Of a stretch of 64,000 bases of DNA, positions 1 to 6,793 are shown piece by piece. A program made the position numbers and the translations under genes. The DNA is from Curtobacterium sp. ER1/6 (GTDB taxonomy: Bacteria > Actinomycetota > Actinomycetes > Actinomycetales > Microbacteriaceae), in contig NZ_MJAK01000005.1 of NCBI RefSeq assembly GCF_001742745.1, positions 124,001 through 188,000 of the forward strand, written 5' to 3'. Every line of letters begins with the position of its first letter. The first letter of the stretch is position 1. The notes beneath the pieces were generated by a model that searched no databases, had not been told where the DNA came from, and saw nothing but the letters and a program-made list of their open reading frames with translations.

Positions 1-11
1 GGAAAGAAGCC

Positions 12-2126
12 ATGGCCCCGTACGACAAGGGCGCGCGTCAGCGTGCCGACGACCGAGTCCGCCACGCGAACGGCACCCCCGCCGCTCGCTCCAGCAAGCA
101 CCGCGGCTACCGCGCCGCCGACCCGTCGCAGCCGCGGCAGAAGCAGCGCTGGGACGCCGATGCGCGCCGAGGCCGCGAGGCGCAGGGCGAGCGTCCGGCC
201 CGCCCGAACTGGGAGCCGCGCGACGGCGGTCAGCGCCGCGACGACCGCGGTGGTCGCGGGTTCGACCGCAACGAACGCGCCCCGCGCCGGTTCGAGCGTG
301 ACGACCGTGCCCCGCGTCGTGACGACGACCGTGGTGGTCGTCGGTTCGACCGTGACGATCGCGCACCGCGTCGTGACGACGACCGTGGTGCTCGTCGGTT
401 CGACCGTGACGATCGCGCTCCGCGTCGTGACGACGACCGTGGTGGCCGTCGCTTCGACCGTGACGAGCGTGCTCCGCGCCGGTTCGACCGTGACGACCGC
501 GCGCCGCGTCGTGACGACGACCGTGGTGGCCGTCGGTTCGACCGTGACGAGCGTGCCCCGCGTCGGTTCGACCGCGACGACCGTGCCCCGCGTCGCGATG
601 ACGACCGTGGTGCCCGTCGGTTCGATCGTGACGACCGCGCCCCGCGTCGGTTCGATCGTGACGACCGTGCGCCCCGTCGTGAGGACGACCGTGGTGCCCG
701 TCGCTTCGATCGTGACGACCGCGCGCCCCGTCGTGACGACGATCGTGGTGCCCGTCGGTTCGACCGCGACGATCGCGCCCCGCGTCGCTCCTTCGACCGT
801 GACGACCGCCCCCAGCGCCGCTCGTTCGACGAGGACCGCGCTCCCCGCCGCGACCGCGACGACTCCCGCGGCTCGTACGTCCCCGCCGACGACGTCAAGC
901 TCGAGAAGCTCCAGGCCGAGGCGACCGTCGCGGCCGACGTCGAGGGCGTGAGCTTCACCGACCTCGGGATCGGCGGCAACATCTCGCGCACCCTCGCCGA
1001 GATGGGCGCCACGAGCCCGTTCCCGATCCAGGCCGCGACGATCCCCGACGTGCTCGCCGGCAAGGACGTGCTCGGCCGCGGCCGCACCGGCTCCGGCAAG
1101 ACCATCGCCTTCGGTGCGCCCCTCGTCGAGAAGCTCATGGAGCACGGCGGCGGCACGAAGCGGAAGATGGGCCGCGCCCCGCGTGCGCTCATCCTCGCCC
1201 CGACGCGCGAGCTCGCCCTGCAGATCGACCGCACGGTGCAGCCGATCGCCCGCTCGGTCGGCCTCTTCACGACGCAGATCTACGGCGGTGTGCCCTACGG
1301 CCGCCAGGAGGGCGCCCTCGAGCGCGGTGTGGACATCATCGTCGGCACGCCCGGTCGCGTGCAGGACCTGATGAACAAGGGGAAGCTCGACCTCAGCGAG
1401 GTCGTCGTCTCCGTGCTCGACGAGGCCGACCACATGTGCGACCTCGGGTTCCTCGAGCCCGTGCGGGAGATCCTCTCGGCCACGGCCGAGGTCACCCCGC
1501 AGGGCAACCGCGCGCAGAAGCTCCTGTTCAGCGCGACCCTCGACGCGCAGGTCGCCTCGCTGGTGTCCGAGTTCCTGCACGAGCCGAGCGTCCACGAGGT
1601 CGCCGGCGAGGACCAGGCATCCTCGACCATCGACCACCGCGTGCTGGTCGTCGAGCAGCGCCAGAAGGACCAGGTCCTCGAGGAGCTCGTGGCCGGTGAC
1701 GGCAAGACGATCGTCTTCGCGCGCACCCGCGCCTACGCCGAGCGTCTGGCCGACCAGTTCGAGGACGCCGGCATCCGTGCGACCTCGCTCCACGGTGACC
1801 TGAACCAGTCGCGGCGCACCCGCAACCTGCAGCTGCTCACGAGCGGCCGGGTGAACGTGCTCGTCGCGACCGACGTCGCCGCGCGCGGCATCCACGTCGA
1901 CGACGTGTCGCTCGTCGTGCAGGCCGACGCCCCGGACGACTACAAGGCCTACATGCACCGCTCGGGCCGCACGGGTCGTGCCGGCAAGGAGGGCACGGTC
2001 GTGACGATCGTCCCGCGCGGTCGCATCCGGAAGATCGAGGGCATCCTCGAGAACGCCGAGATCGAGGCGGACCTCGTGCAGGCGGCGCCCGGTGACGGCA
2101 TCGTGGCGGAGCTCGCCGCGCGCTAG
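12..2126 (+). CDS. DEAD-box ATP-dependent RNA helicase with long repetitive basic N-terminal tail
   Basis: RNA helicase, 704 aa, probably acting in ribosome assembly or mRNA turnover. Visible helicase motifs: FPIQ Q-motif, Walker A GRTGSGKT near residue 356, PTREL, DEAD at about residue 470, SAT in LFSATL, ARGIH and HRSGRTGR. The helicase core begins near residue 310. Before it lie about 200 residues of degenerate tandem units of the form RFDRDDRAPRRDDDRG, rich in Arg and Asp and surely disordered; tails of this kind bind RNA. The repeats make long open frames on both other strands, which are shadows. The start follows GGAAAGAAG. A perfect hairpin follows the stop. Family assignment is certain; the cellular role is inferred. 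Confidence 0.95.
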   Translation: MAPYDKGARQRADDRVRHANGTPAARSSKHRGYRAADPSQPRQKQRWDADARRGREAQGERPARPNWEPRDGGQRRDDRGGRGFDRNERAPRRFERDDRAPRRDDDRGGRRFDRDDRAPRRDDDRGARRFDRDDRAPRRDDDRGGRRFDRDERAPRRFDRDDRAPRRDDDRGGRRFDRDERAPRRFDRDDRAPRRDDDRGARRFDRDDRAPRRFDRDDRAPRREDDRGARRFDRDDRAPRRDDDRGARRFDRDDRAPRRSFDRDDRPQRRSFDEDRAPRRDRDDSRGSYVPADDVKLEKLQAEATVAADVEGVSFTDLGIGGNISRTLAEMGATSPFPIQAATIPDVLAGKDVLGRGRTGSGKTIAFGAPLVEKLMEHGGGTKRKMGRAPRALILAPTRELALQIDRTVQPIARSVGLFTTQIYGGVPYGRQEGALERGVDIIVGTPGRVQDLMNKGKLDLSEVVVSVLDEADHMCDLGFLEPVREILSATAEVTPQGNRAQKLLFSATLDAQVASLVSEFLHEPSVHEVAGEDQASSTIDHRVLVVEQRQKDQVLEELVAGDGKTIVFARTRAYAERLADQFEDAGIRATSLHGDLNQSRRTRNLQLLTSGRVNVLVATDVAARGIHVDDVSLVVQADAPDDYKAYMHRSGRTGRAGKEGTVVTIVPRGRIRKIEGILENAEIEADLVQAAPGDGIVAELAAR
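230..860 (+). repeat. Degenerate in-frame tandem repeats in the helicase tail
   Basis: Units of roughly 36-54 bases built on CGTGACGACGACCGTGGT and GGTTCGACCGTGACGA recur more than a dozen times and stay in frame. They encode alternating RRFDRDDR and APRRDDDRG blocks. Such arrays usually vary in length between strains by slippage or recombination. Confidence 0.85.
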
Positions 2127-2142
2127 TCGCGACCAGCGGTCC

Positions 2143-2185
2143 CGGAACGCCCCCGTCTCGTCGTGCGCGAGACGGGGGCGTTCCG
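2143..2185. terminator. Perfect 18-bp stem terminator after the helicase gene
   Basis: The arm CGGAACGCCCCCGTCTCG (2143-2160) is exactly complementary to 2168-2185, with a 7-nt loop. It sits 17 nt after the helicase stop. No T-tract follows, as is common for actinobacterial terminators. Confidence 0.85.
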
Positions 2186-2254
2186 TCGAGACGCCGTGGT
2201 GCACACGAGACGCCGCGAGATCCCGCGGCGTCTCGGGAACCGCGCGGCGTCTCG
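2186..2254. repeat. Cluster of CGAGACGCCG inverted and direct copies
   Basis: The 10-mer CGAGACGCCG occurs at about 2187 and 2206. Its complement occurs at about 2226 and 2244. The middle pair forms a perfect 12-bp stem with a 6-nt loop (2206-2235). It lies between convergent genes and may act as a second terminator. Confidence 0.6.
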
Positions 2255-2264
2255 CGACCAGACG

Positions 2265-2310
2265 ACGGACGGGAGGCGCGGTGCCAGCTGGCACCGCGCC
2301 TCCCGTCCGT
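2265..2310. repeat. 46-bp perfect palindrome of the CGGACGGGAGGCGCG family
   Basis: ACGGACGGGAGGCGCGGTGC and the following CAG are mirrored exactly from 2288 to 2310, with no loop. It lies between the convergent helicase and DinB genes and could terminate both. Related hairpins occur at 19535, 22638 and 26210. Confidence 0.8.
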
Positions 2311-2325
2311 CTGGTGGGACCGGCG

Positions 2326-2835
2326 TCAGCGGTTGAAGAAGAGCAGGCCCCGCACGTAGCCGGCCTGGCCGGCGTGCTGCGTGCAGTCGTCGAGGATGCT
2401 GACCAGCCGGGCCCCGCGCGTCACGGGCGGGTCCCACGCGTCGTCGACCACGGGGTCGAGGTCGTCCGGACCGAGCGTCGCCAGGTAGGCCGCGGTGCGT
2501 TCGTGCACGGCGCGGAGGTAGCCGTTCAGCAGGTCCGCCGACGCGCGCACGCGACCGACGTCCTCGCGGGACATCCCGTAGCCGAGCGCCTCGGCCGGGA
2601 AGGGCAGGCCGAAGCGTTCCACCCAGCCGTCCGCGGTCCAGACCTGCTCGGTGCCCGCGAGGTCCGCGACCTGTGCGTCCTGCCCACGGGCGGTGTGCCA
2701 GGCCAGCCATGCGAGCGTGTTGGCGCCCGCGGCCGGGCGGGCGGCGAGCTGGTCCGTGGAGAGGCCGTCGAGCGCACGCGCGACGGTCTCGGGCACGCGG
2801 GCGAACGCTTCGGTGAGGAGTTCCGCTGGGGTCAT
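2326..2835 (-). CDS. DinB-superfamily (DUF664-like) protein
   Basis: A 169-aa protein starting MTPAELLTEAF. It has the four-helix DinB pattern: a conserved WLAWHTARGQDAQ segment supplying a metal-binding His, and a C-terminal DDCTQHAGQAGYVRGLL with a second His. Actinobacterial members are mycothiol-dependent transferases or metalloenzymes of unknown substrate. The start at 2835 is chosen because a TAGCGT hexamer ends 7 nt upstream, a leaderless arrangement; a longer frame upstream is low-complexity shadow. It is transcribed toward the helicase gene. Confidence 0.8.
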   Translation of the reverse strand: MTPAELLTEAFARVPETVARALDGLSTDQLAARPAAGANTLAWLAWHTARGQDAQVADLAGTEQVWTADGWVERFGLPFPAEALGYGMSREDVGRVRASADLLNGYLRAVHERTAAYLATLGPDDLDPVVDDAWDPPVTRGARLVSILDDCTQHAGQAGYVRGLLFFNR

Positions 2836-2896
2836 GCGGCCGACGCTACGCGGGGCGTGCCGACCTCGCTTCCGGTGGTCGGGAGTGGCCCGGGGC

Positions 2897-3463
2897 TCAG
2901 CGCGCGGTGACTGCCCGGTGGTGTCCGTCGAGGGACGCGCCGATGGCCTCGAACGCCGACGCCACGGCCGTCCGGTCCGCGGGGGCGATCGCCGCTCCGA
3001 AGACCGCGGCCCAGGTGTCGCCGACCCCACGGGCGACCGCGAGACCGGCCGGTGTGCTCCGAACGAGGATGCTGCGGCGGTCGCCGGGGTTCGGACGGCG
3101 CTCGACCAGACCGCGCCGCTCGAGCCGGTCGAGCAGCGAGGTCATCGCGCCCGTGCTCAGCTCGAGCTGGTCGCCCGCCTGCTTCGGTGTCGTCGCGTGC
3201 CCGTCGGTGGCACCCAGGTGCACGAGGAACCGCGTGTCGGTGACGTTCAGCCCGCGGGTCGCGCTCTCGTGGGCCAGCAGCCGGGCGTGCCGGACCTGCA
3301 GGAGCCGGAAGGCCTCCACCATGCGACCGAGCGCCGGGTCGCCGGGCCAGCCGCCCGCGGGCGGGACGACGGCCGCGGGGTCGACGTCGACGTCGGGGGA
3401 GACGGGGGCAGAGGACGTCGACGGCAGGCTGCGGGGCGGGAGGACGGGGGAGGCGTCGGGCAC
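2897..3463 (-). CDS. MarR-family transcriptional regulator
   Basis: A 188-aa protein with a disordered Pro-rich N-terminus (about 50 aa) followed by a winged-helix MarR domain: TPKQAGDQLELSTGAMTSLLDRLE recognition region and the wing signature RRPNPGDRRSILV. MarR proteins are usually dimeric repressors relieved by small ligands. The GTG start at 3463 is preceded by GAGAAG; longer in-frame starts exist but run into the operator-like palindrome. It is divergent from the TasA-like/SipW pair, so it may control that pair as well as itself. The ligand is unknown. Confidence 0.85.
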   Translation of the reverse strand: MPDASPVLPPRSLPSTSSAPVSPDVDVDPAAVVPPAGGWPGDPALGRMVEAFRLLQVRHARLLAHESATRGLNVTDTRFLVHLGATDGHATTPKQAGDQLELSTGAMTSLLDRLERRGLVERRPNPGDRRSILVRSTPAGLAVARGVGDTWAAVFGAAIAPADRTAVASAFEAIGASLDGHHRAVTAR

Positions 3464-3543
3464 GGGTGGCTCTTCTCGGGTGGGTGATCGCTGCGGCGAT
3501 CGACGGGACGCGGGCGGGGCCGGGTCACCGGTCCATCGAACAA

Positions 3544-3564
3544 GTATCTCAATGATTGAGATAC
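3544..3564. promoter_or_regulatory. MarR-type operator palindrome
   Basis: GTATCTCAA-TGA-TTGAGATAC is a perfect 9-bp inverted repeat with a 3-bp centre. It lies in the divergent space between the MarR gene and the TasA-like gene. Length and form match typical MarR operators; binding by this regulator is inferred. Confidence 0.75.
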
Positions 3565-3591
3565 CCCCCAACAATGGGGGCACACCGCTCC

Positions 3592-3620
3592 TTGTCGTTC
3601 GTGCAGTCGCCGAGTAGCTT
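3592..3620 (+). promoter_or_regulatory. Putative sigma-70 promoter for the TasA-like/SipW unit
   Basis: TTGTCG (3592-3597) and TAGCTT (3615-3620) are separated by 17 bp. They lie about 90 nt before the start of the secreted-protein gene, downstream of the MarR palindrome. Confidence 0.5.
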
Positions 3621-3707
3621 GATCGCCGTACTACGAGGCTCTGAAGCGCGACCAACCACCGCGGGTCCGGAGCCGCCACCGATCAGGAACCCCTCTGGAG
3701 GACGACC

Positions 3708-4310
3708 ATGTCCCGTGTCACCCCTCGTGCTGCCCGCCTGGCGGCCTGGATCGCCGTTCCCGCCGCCCTCGTGGCGTCGGGCGTCGTCGTCTCGACGGCT
3801 TCGTACTCGGCCTTCTCGGCCACCACGTCCACGCCGACCAGCAACTGGACCGCCGGCACCGTCGCCCTGTCGAACGACGCCACGGCCAACACCGCGCTGT
3901 TCGCGGCGACGAACCTCAAGCCGGGGTCGACCGACAGCAGGTGCATCACGGTGACGTCGAGCGGGTCGCTGCCGTCGACCGTGAAGCTGTACGCCACGAG
4001 CCCGCAGACCTCGAGCGCGCTCGCCACGAACACCACGATCAAGATCGAGCAGGGGACCGGCGGCGGCTTCGCCTCGTGCGCGGGCTTCACGCCGGCGGCG
4101 ACCGGCGGCACGCTCTTCAACGACAGTCTGCCGAACCTCGGCACGCAGGCGACCGGCTTCGGCAACGGTCTCGGCGCGTGGACCACCACCGGCGGCACGA
4201 ACGAGACGCGCGTCTACCGGGTCACCTACTCGGTGGCCGCGGCGACGCCGAACGCCGCGCAGGGCACGACCGCGTCGGTCGGCCTCACGTGGGAGGCCCA
4301 GAACAACTAG
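3708..4310 (+). CDS. TasA/CalY-like secreted protein processed by SipW-type peptidase
   Basis: A 200-aa exported protein. The N-terminus has a basic stretch (SRVTPRAAR), a hydrophobic core (about residues 12-32), then SYSAFSATTSTPTSNWTAGTVAL. This resembles the SipW-type signal peptide and first strand of TasA/camelysin proteins, where a short-lived F-S-[AD]-T motif precedes the mature strand. The body is Thr/Gly/Ala-rich, predicted beta, with a few Cys. TasA relatives form surface fibres. RBS GGAGG lies 9 nt upstream. The peptidase gene follows by 19 bp, which supports the assignment. Whether it polymerises is unknown. Confidence 0.75.
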   Translation: MSRVTPRAARLAAWIAVPAALVASGVVVSTASYSAFSATTSTPTSNWTAGTVALSNDATANTALFAATNLKPGSTDSRCITVTSSGSLPSTVKLYATSPQTSSALATNTTIKIEQGTGGGFASCAGFTPAATGGTLFNDSLPNLGTQATGFGNGLGAWTTTGGTNETRVYRVTYSVAAATPNAAQGTTASVGLTWEAQNN

Positions 4311-4329
4311 CGGCGGGCTCGGTACGGTC

Positions 4330-5535
4330 ATGGTCAGCATCGCCGTTCGCGGAGCCGCAGCGCCGCACGACGGGCTGCACGACGCCGTCGACTGGGGTCG
4401 GGTGGTCGTCGCGACGGCGGCCCGTGCGGTCCTCGCGGCCCTCGTCGGCCTCGCCGTCTGGTCGGCCGCGCCGGCGCTGCTCGGCTGGCACCCGACCACG
4501 GTGATGACCGGCTCGATGGCACCGCGGCTCCTGCCGGGCGACGTCGTCGTCTCGCGCCCGGTCGCCCCGGCCGAGGTCCGGCCCGGGCAGGTGCTGCTCG
4601 CCGACGACCCGGACCACCCGGGGCGCCTGCGCATGCACCGGTTCGTCGAGCCCGGCCGCGACGGGACCGTCGTCACGAAGGGCGACGCCAACCCGCAGGC
4701 CGACTCGACGCCGATCGAGCGCTCGGCCGTGCACGGGGTTGCCGCCCTCCGCGTCCCGTTCGTCGCGAGTCCGGTCCTCTGGGTCCGCGAGGGGCGGTGG
4801 GTCGAGACCGGCGTCCTCACCCTCGTGGTCGTCGCGCTGCTCGCGCTCGCGACCGTCGACGGGGCGCTCCGGCGGCCGGCCGCGCACCGCGCTGCACGTC
4901 GTGCCGGGCACGCCGGCCCCGTCGCCGACGCTGCGGTGACCGGCCGGGAGGCACGTGGGGCCCCCGACGTCGGCTCGCCGTCCGTCGCGGGTCCCGACCC
5001 GAGCCGTCGGTCGCTCCGTCCCGTCGCGCGCCGGGGCAGCGGGGTCCGTCGTGACCGGTCCCGTCGTGCCGGGGCGGATCGCGGCCGGGCCCACCGTGCC
5101 GGGGCGGTCGTGCTCGTCGTGCTCGCCGCGGGCGGGTCCGTCGTGCTGCCCGCCGGCCGGGCGGACGCGGGGCCCTTCGGCCGGGCGACGGCGACCGACC
5201 TCCGGCTCACCGCGGCCGTCGTGGCGCCCGCGACGTCGCCGACGTGCACCGACGCGAGCGGCTCCGTCGTCATCGCGTGGCAGTACGCCGGGGACGACCC
5301 TCGGTCGTTCACCCTGTCGGACGACACCGGCGCCGTGCTCGCGACGACCGACGGCAGGGCCCGGTCGGCCACCGTCCGGCTGAGCAGCCTGCTCGCCCTC
5401 GGGACCACCCGGGCGGTCCGGGTGCAGGCCACCGACGCGAGCTCGTGGACCGCCGCGCCGAGCGCGCCCGTGTCCGTCCGGTACTCGTCCCTCGCGGGGA
5501 TCGGCCTCGGGGACGGGACCAGCTGCGTCCGCTGA
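4330..5535 (+). CDS. SipW/ER-type signal peptidase I with C-terminal membrane-anchored extension
   Basis: A 401-aa protein. The first ~175 residues are a signal peptidase of the archaeal/ER (SipW) type: one N-terminal TM, catalytic Ser in TGSMAPRLLPGD (S62), His replacing Lys in RLRMHRFVE (H103), Asp in TKGDAN (D119), then a C-terminal TM (about 153-175). SipW proteins usually end there, near 190-250 aa. Here about 85 Arg-rich residues follow, then a second hydrophobic segment (about 262-280) and a ~115-aa extracellular domain resembling an Ig/Fn3-like fold. Substrate is probably the upstream TasA-like protein. The extension could be a fused second surface substrate. Confidence 0.8.
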   Translation: MVSIAVRGAAAPHDGLHDAVDWGRVVVATAARAVLAALVGLAVWSAAPALLGWHPTTVMTGSMAPRLLPGDVVVSRPVAPAEVRPGQVLLADDPDHPGRLRMHRFVEPGRDGTVVTKGDANPQADSTPIERSAVHGVAALRVPFVASPVLWVREGRWVETGVLTLVVVALLALATVDGALRRPAAHRAARRAGHAGPVADAAVTGREARGAPDVGSPSVAGPDPSRRSLRPVARRGSGVRRDRSRRAGADRGRAHRAGAVVLVVLAAGGSVVLPAGRADAGPFGRATATDLRLTAAVVAPATSPTCTDASGSVVIAWQYAGDDPRSFTLSDDTGAVLATTDGRARSATVRLSSLLALGTTRAVRVQATDASSWTAAPSAPVSVRYSSLAGIGLGDGTSCVR

Positions 5536-5629
5536 CCCCGGTCCTGCACCGCGTCCGGCCGACCGCAGGTCCTCCACAGCCCGGCGGTGCCGGTCCGGGG
5601 ATGTCCCCGGACGCCGCTACCGTGACGGC

Positions 5630-6793
5630 ATGCGGATCCTGCACACCGGCGACTGGCACCTCGGCCGCACGCTGCTCGGGGCGGACCTGCTCGCGCACCA
5701 GGCGACCTTCACCGACTTCCTCGTCGATACCGTCCGCGCCAGGGGTGTCGACCTCGTGGTCATCGCGGGTGACGTCTACGACCGGGCGATCCCACCGGTG
5801 GACGCCGTCCGGATGCTCTCCCGCACGCTCGAACGCCTGGCCGCGACGGCGACGGTCGTCCTCACGCCCGGCAACCACGACTCCGCCGCCCGGCTCGGCT
5901 TCGGGTCCGGTGTGATGCACGATCGGGTGCGGATCCTCGCTGAGCCGACGGGCATCGGCACCCCGGTGCTGCTCACCGACGACGACGGAGCGGTCGCGGT
6001 CTACGGCATCCCGTACCTGCACCCCGACCTCACCCGGCACGCCCTCGCCGCGGTGCCGGACGAGCCGCTCGCCCGGTCGCACCAGGCGGTCCTCGGCGCG
6101 GCGACGGAGCGCGTCCGCGCCGACCTCGCAACGCGTCCCGGCACCCGGAGCATCGTCGTCGCCCACGCCTTCGTCGGCGGTGCGGAACCGAGCGACAGCG
6201 AGCAGGACATCCGGGTCGGCGGGGTCGACATGGTCGCCGCGTCCGTCTTCGACGGCATCGACCTCGTCGCGCTCGGCCACCTGCACGGTCCGCAGCGCGT
6301 CGGGCCCGACGACCGGATCCGGTACGCGGGGTCGCCGCTGGCGTTCTCGTTCGGTGAACGACACCAGCGCAAGAGCGTCACGGTGGTCGACCTGGCGGCG
6401 GACGGCTCGGTCACGGTCGAGCTCGTGCCGACGCCGGTCCCACGACGGCTCGTCGACGTGCGCGCCACCATCGCGGAGATCGAGTCCGGAGCGCACCGCG
6501 CCGACGCGGACGCCTGGGTCCGGGTCGCGGTGACGGATGCCGTGCACCCCGAGCGCATGTACGCGCGGGTGAAGGACCACCTCCCGCACGCCCTCGCGAT
6601 CACCCACGACCCCGCCGACCGTCCCGAGCGCCCGGCAGCGCGGCCGGTGACGGCGACGTCCGACCCCGTCGAGGTCGCGGCCGACTTCGTCGCCTTCGCC
6701 ACCGGGACCGCGCCGGACGACGACGACCGGGCGGTCCTGACCGAGGCGTACGAGGCGGCGGCCCTCGCGATGCACGACGACCGGGGGCGCTGA
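5630..6793 (+). CDS. sbcD: Exonuclease SbcCD, nuclease subunit SbcD
   Basis: Mre11-like Mn-dependent nuclease, 387 aa, which with SbcC cleaves hairpins and processes DNA ends. All phosphoesterase motifs are visible: GDWHLGR (8-14), AGDVYDR, TPGNHDS, VAHAFVGG and GHLHGPQ. A TACCGT hexamer at 5618-5623 ends 6 nt before the ATG, so the transcript is probably leaderless. The stop shares one base with the sbcC start (TGATG), indicating translational coupling. Confidence 0.97.
   Translation: MRILHTGDWHLGRTLLGADLLAHQATFTDFLVDTVRARGVDLVVIAGDVYDRAIPPVDAVRMLSRTLERLAATATVVLTPGNHDSAARLGFGSGVMHDRVRILAEPTGIGTPVLLTDDDGAVAVYGIPYLHPDLTRHALAAVPDEPLARSHQAVLGAATERVRADLATRPGTRSIVVAHAFVGGAEPSDSEQDIRVGGVDMVAASVFDGIDLVALGHLHGPQRVGPDDRIRYAGSPLAFSFGERHQRKSVTVVDLAADGSVTVELVPTPVPRRLVDVRATIAEIESGAHRADADAWVRVAVTDAVHPERMYARVKDHLPHALAITHDPADRPERPAARPVTATSDPVEVAADFVAFATGTAPDDDDRAVLTEAYEAAALAMHDDRGR

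Noticed and set aside
43-1270. Long open frames on other frames/strand across the helicase N-terminus
   Set aside because: They arise from the Arg/Asp codon repeats; their proteins are low-complexity with no RBS or family.
4323-4328. TACGGT as a leaderless -10 for the SipW gene
   Set aside because: It ends 1 nt before the ATG, too close; the gene is 19 bp behind the TasA-like gene and likely cotranscribed.
3549-5577. Two long minus-strand frames opposite the TasA-like and SipW genes
   Set aside because: Products are Arg/Pro/Ala low-complexity; the plus-strand proteins have clear motifs.
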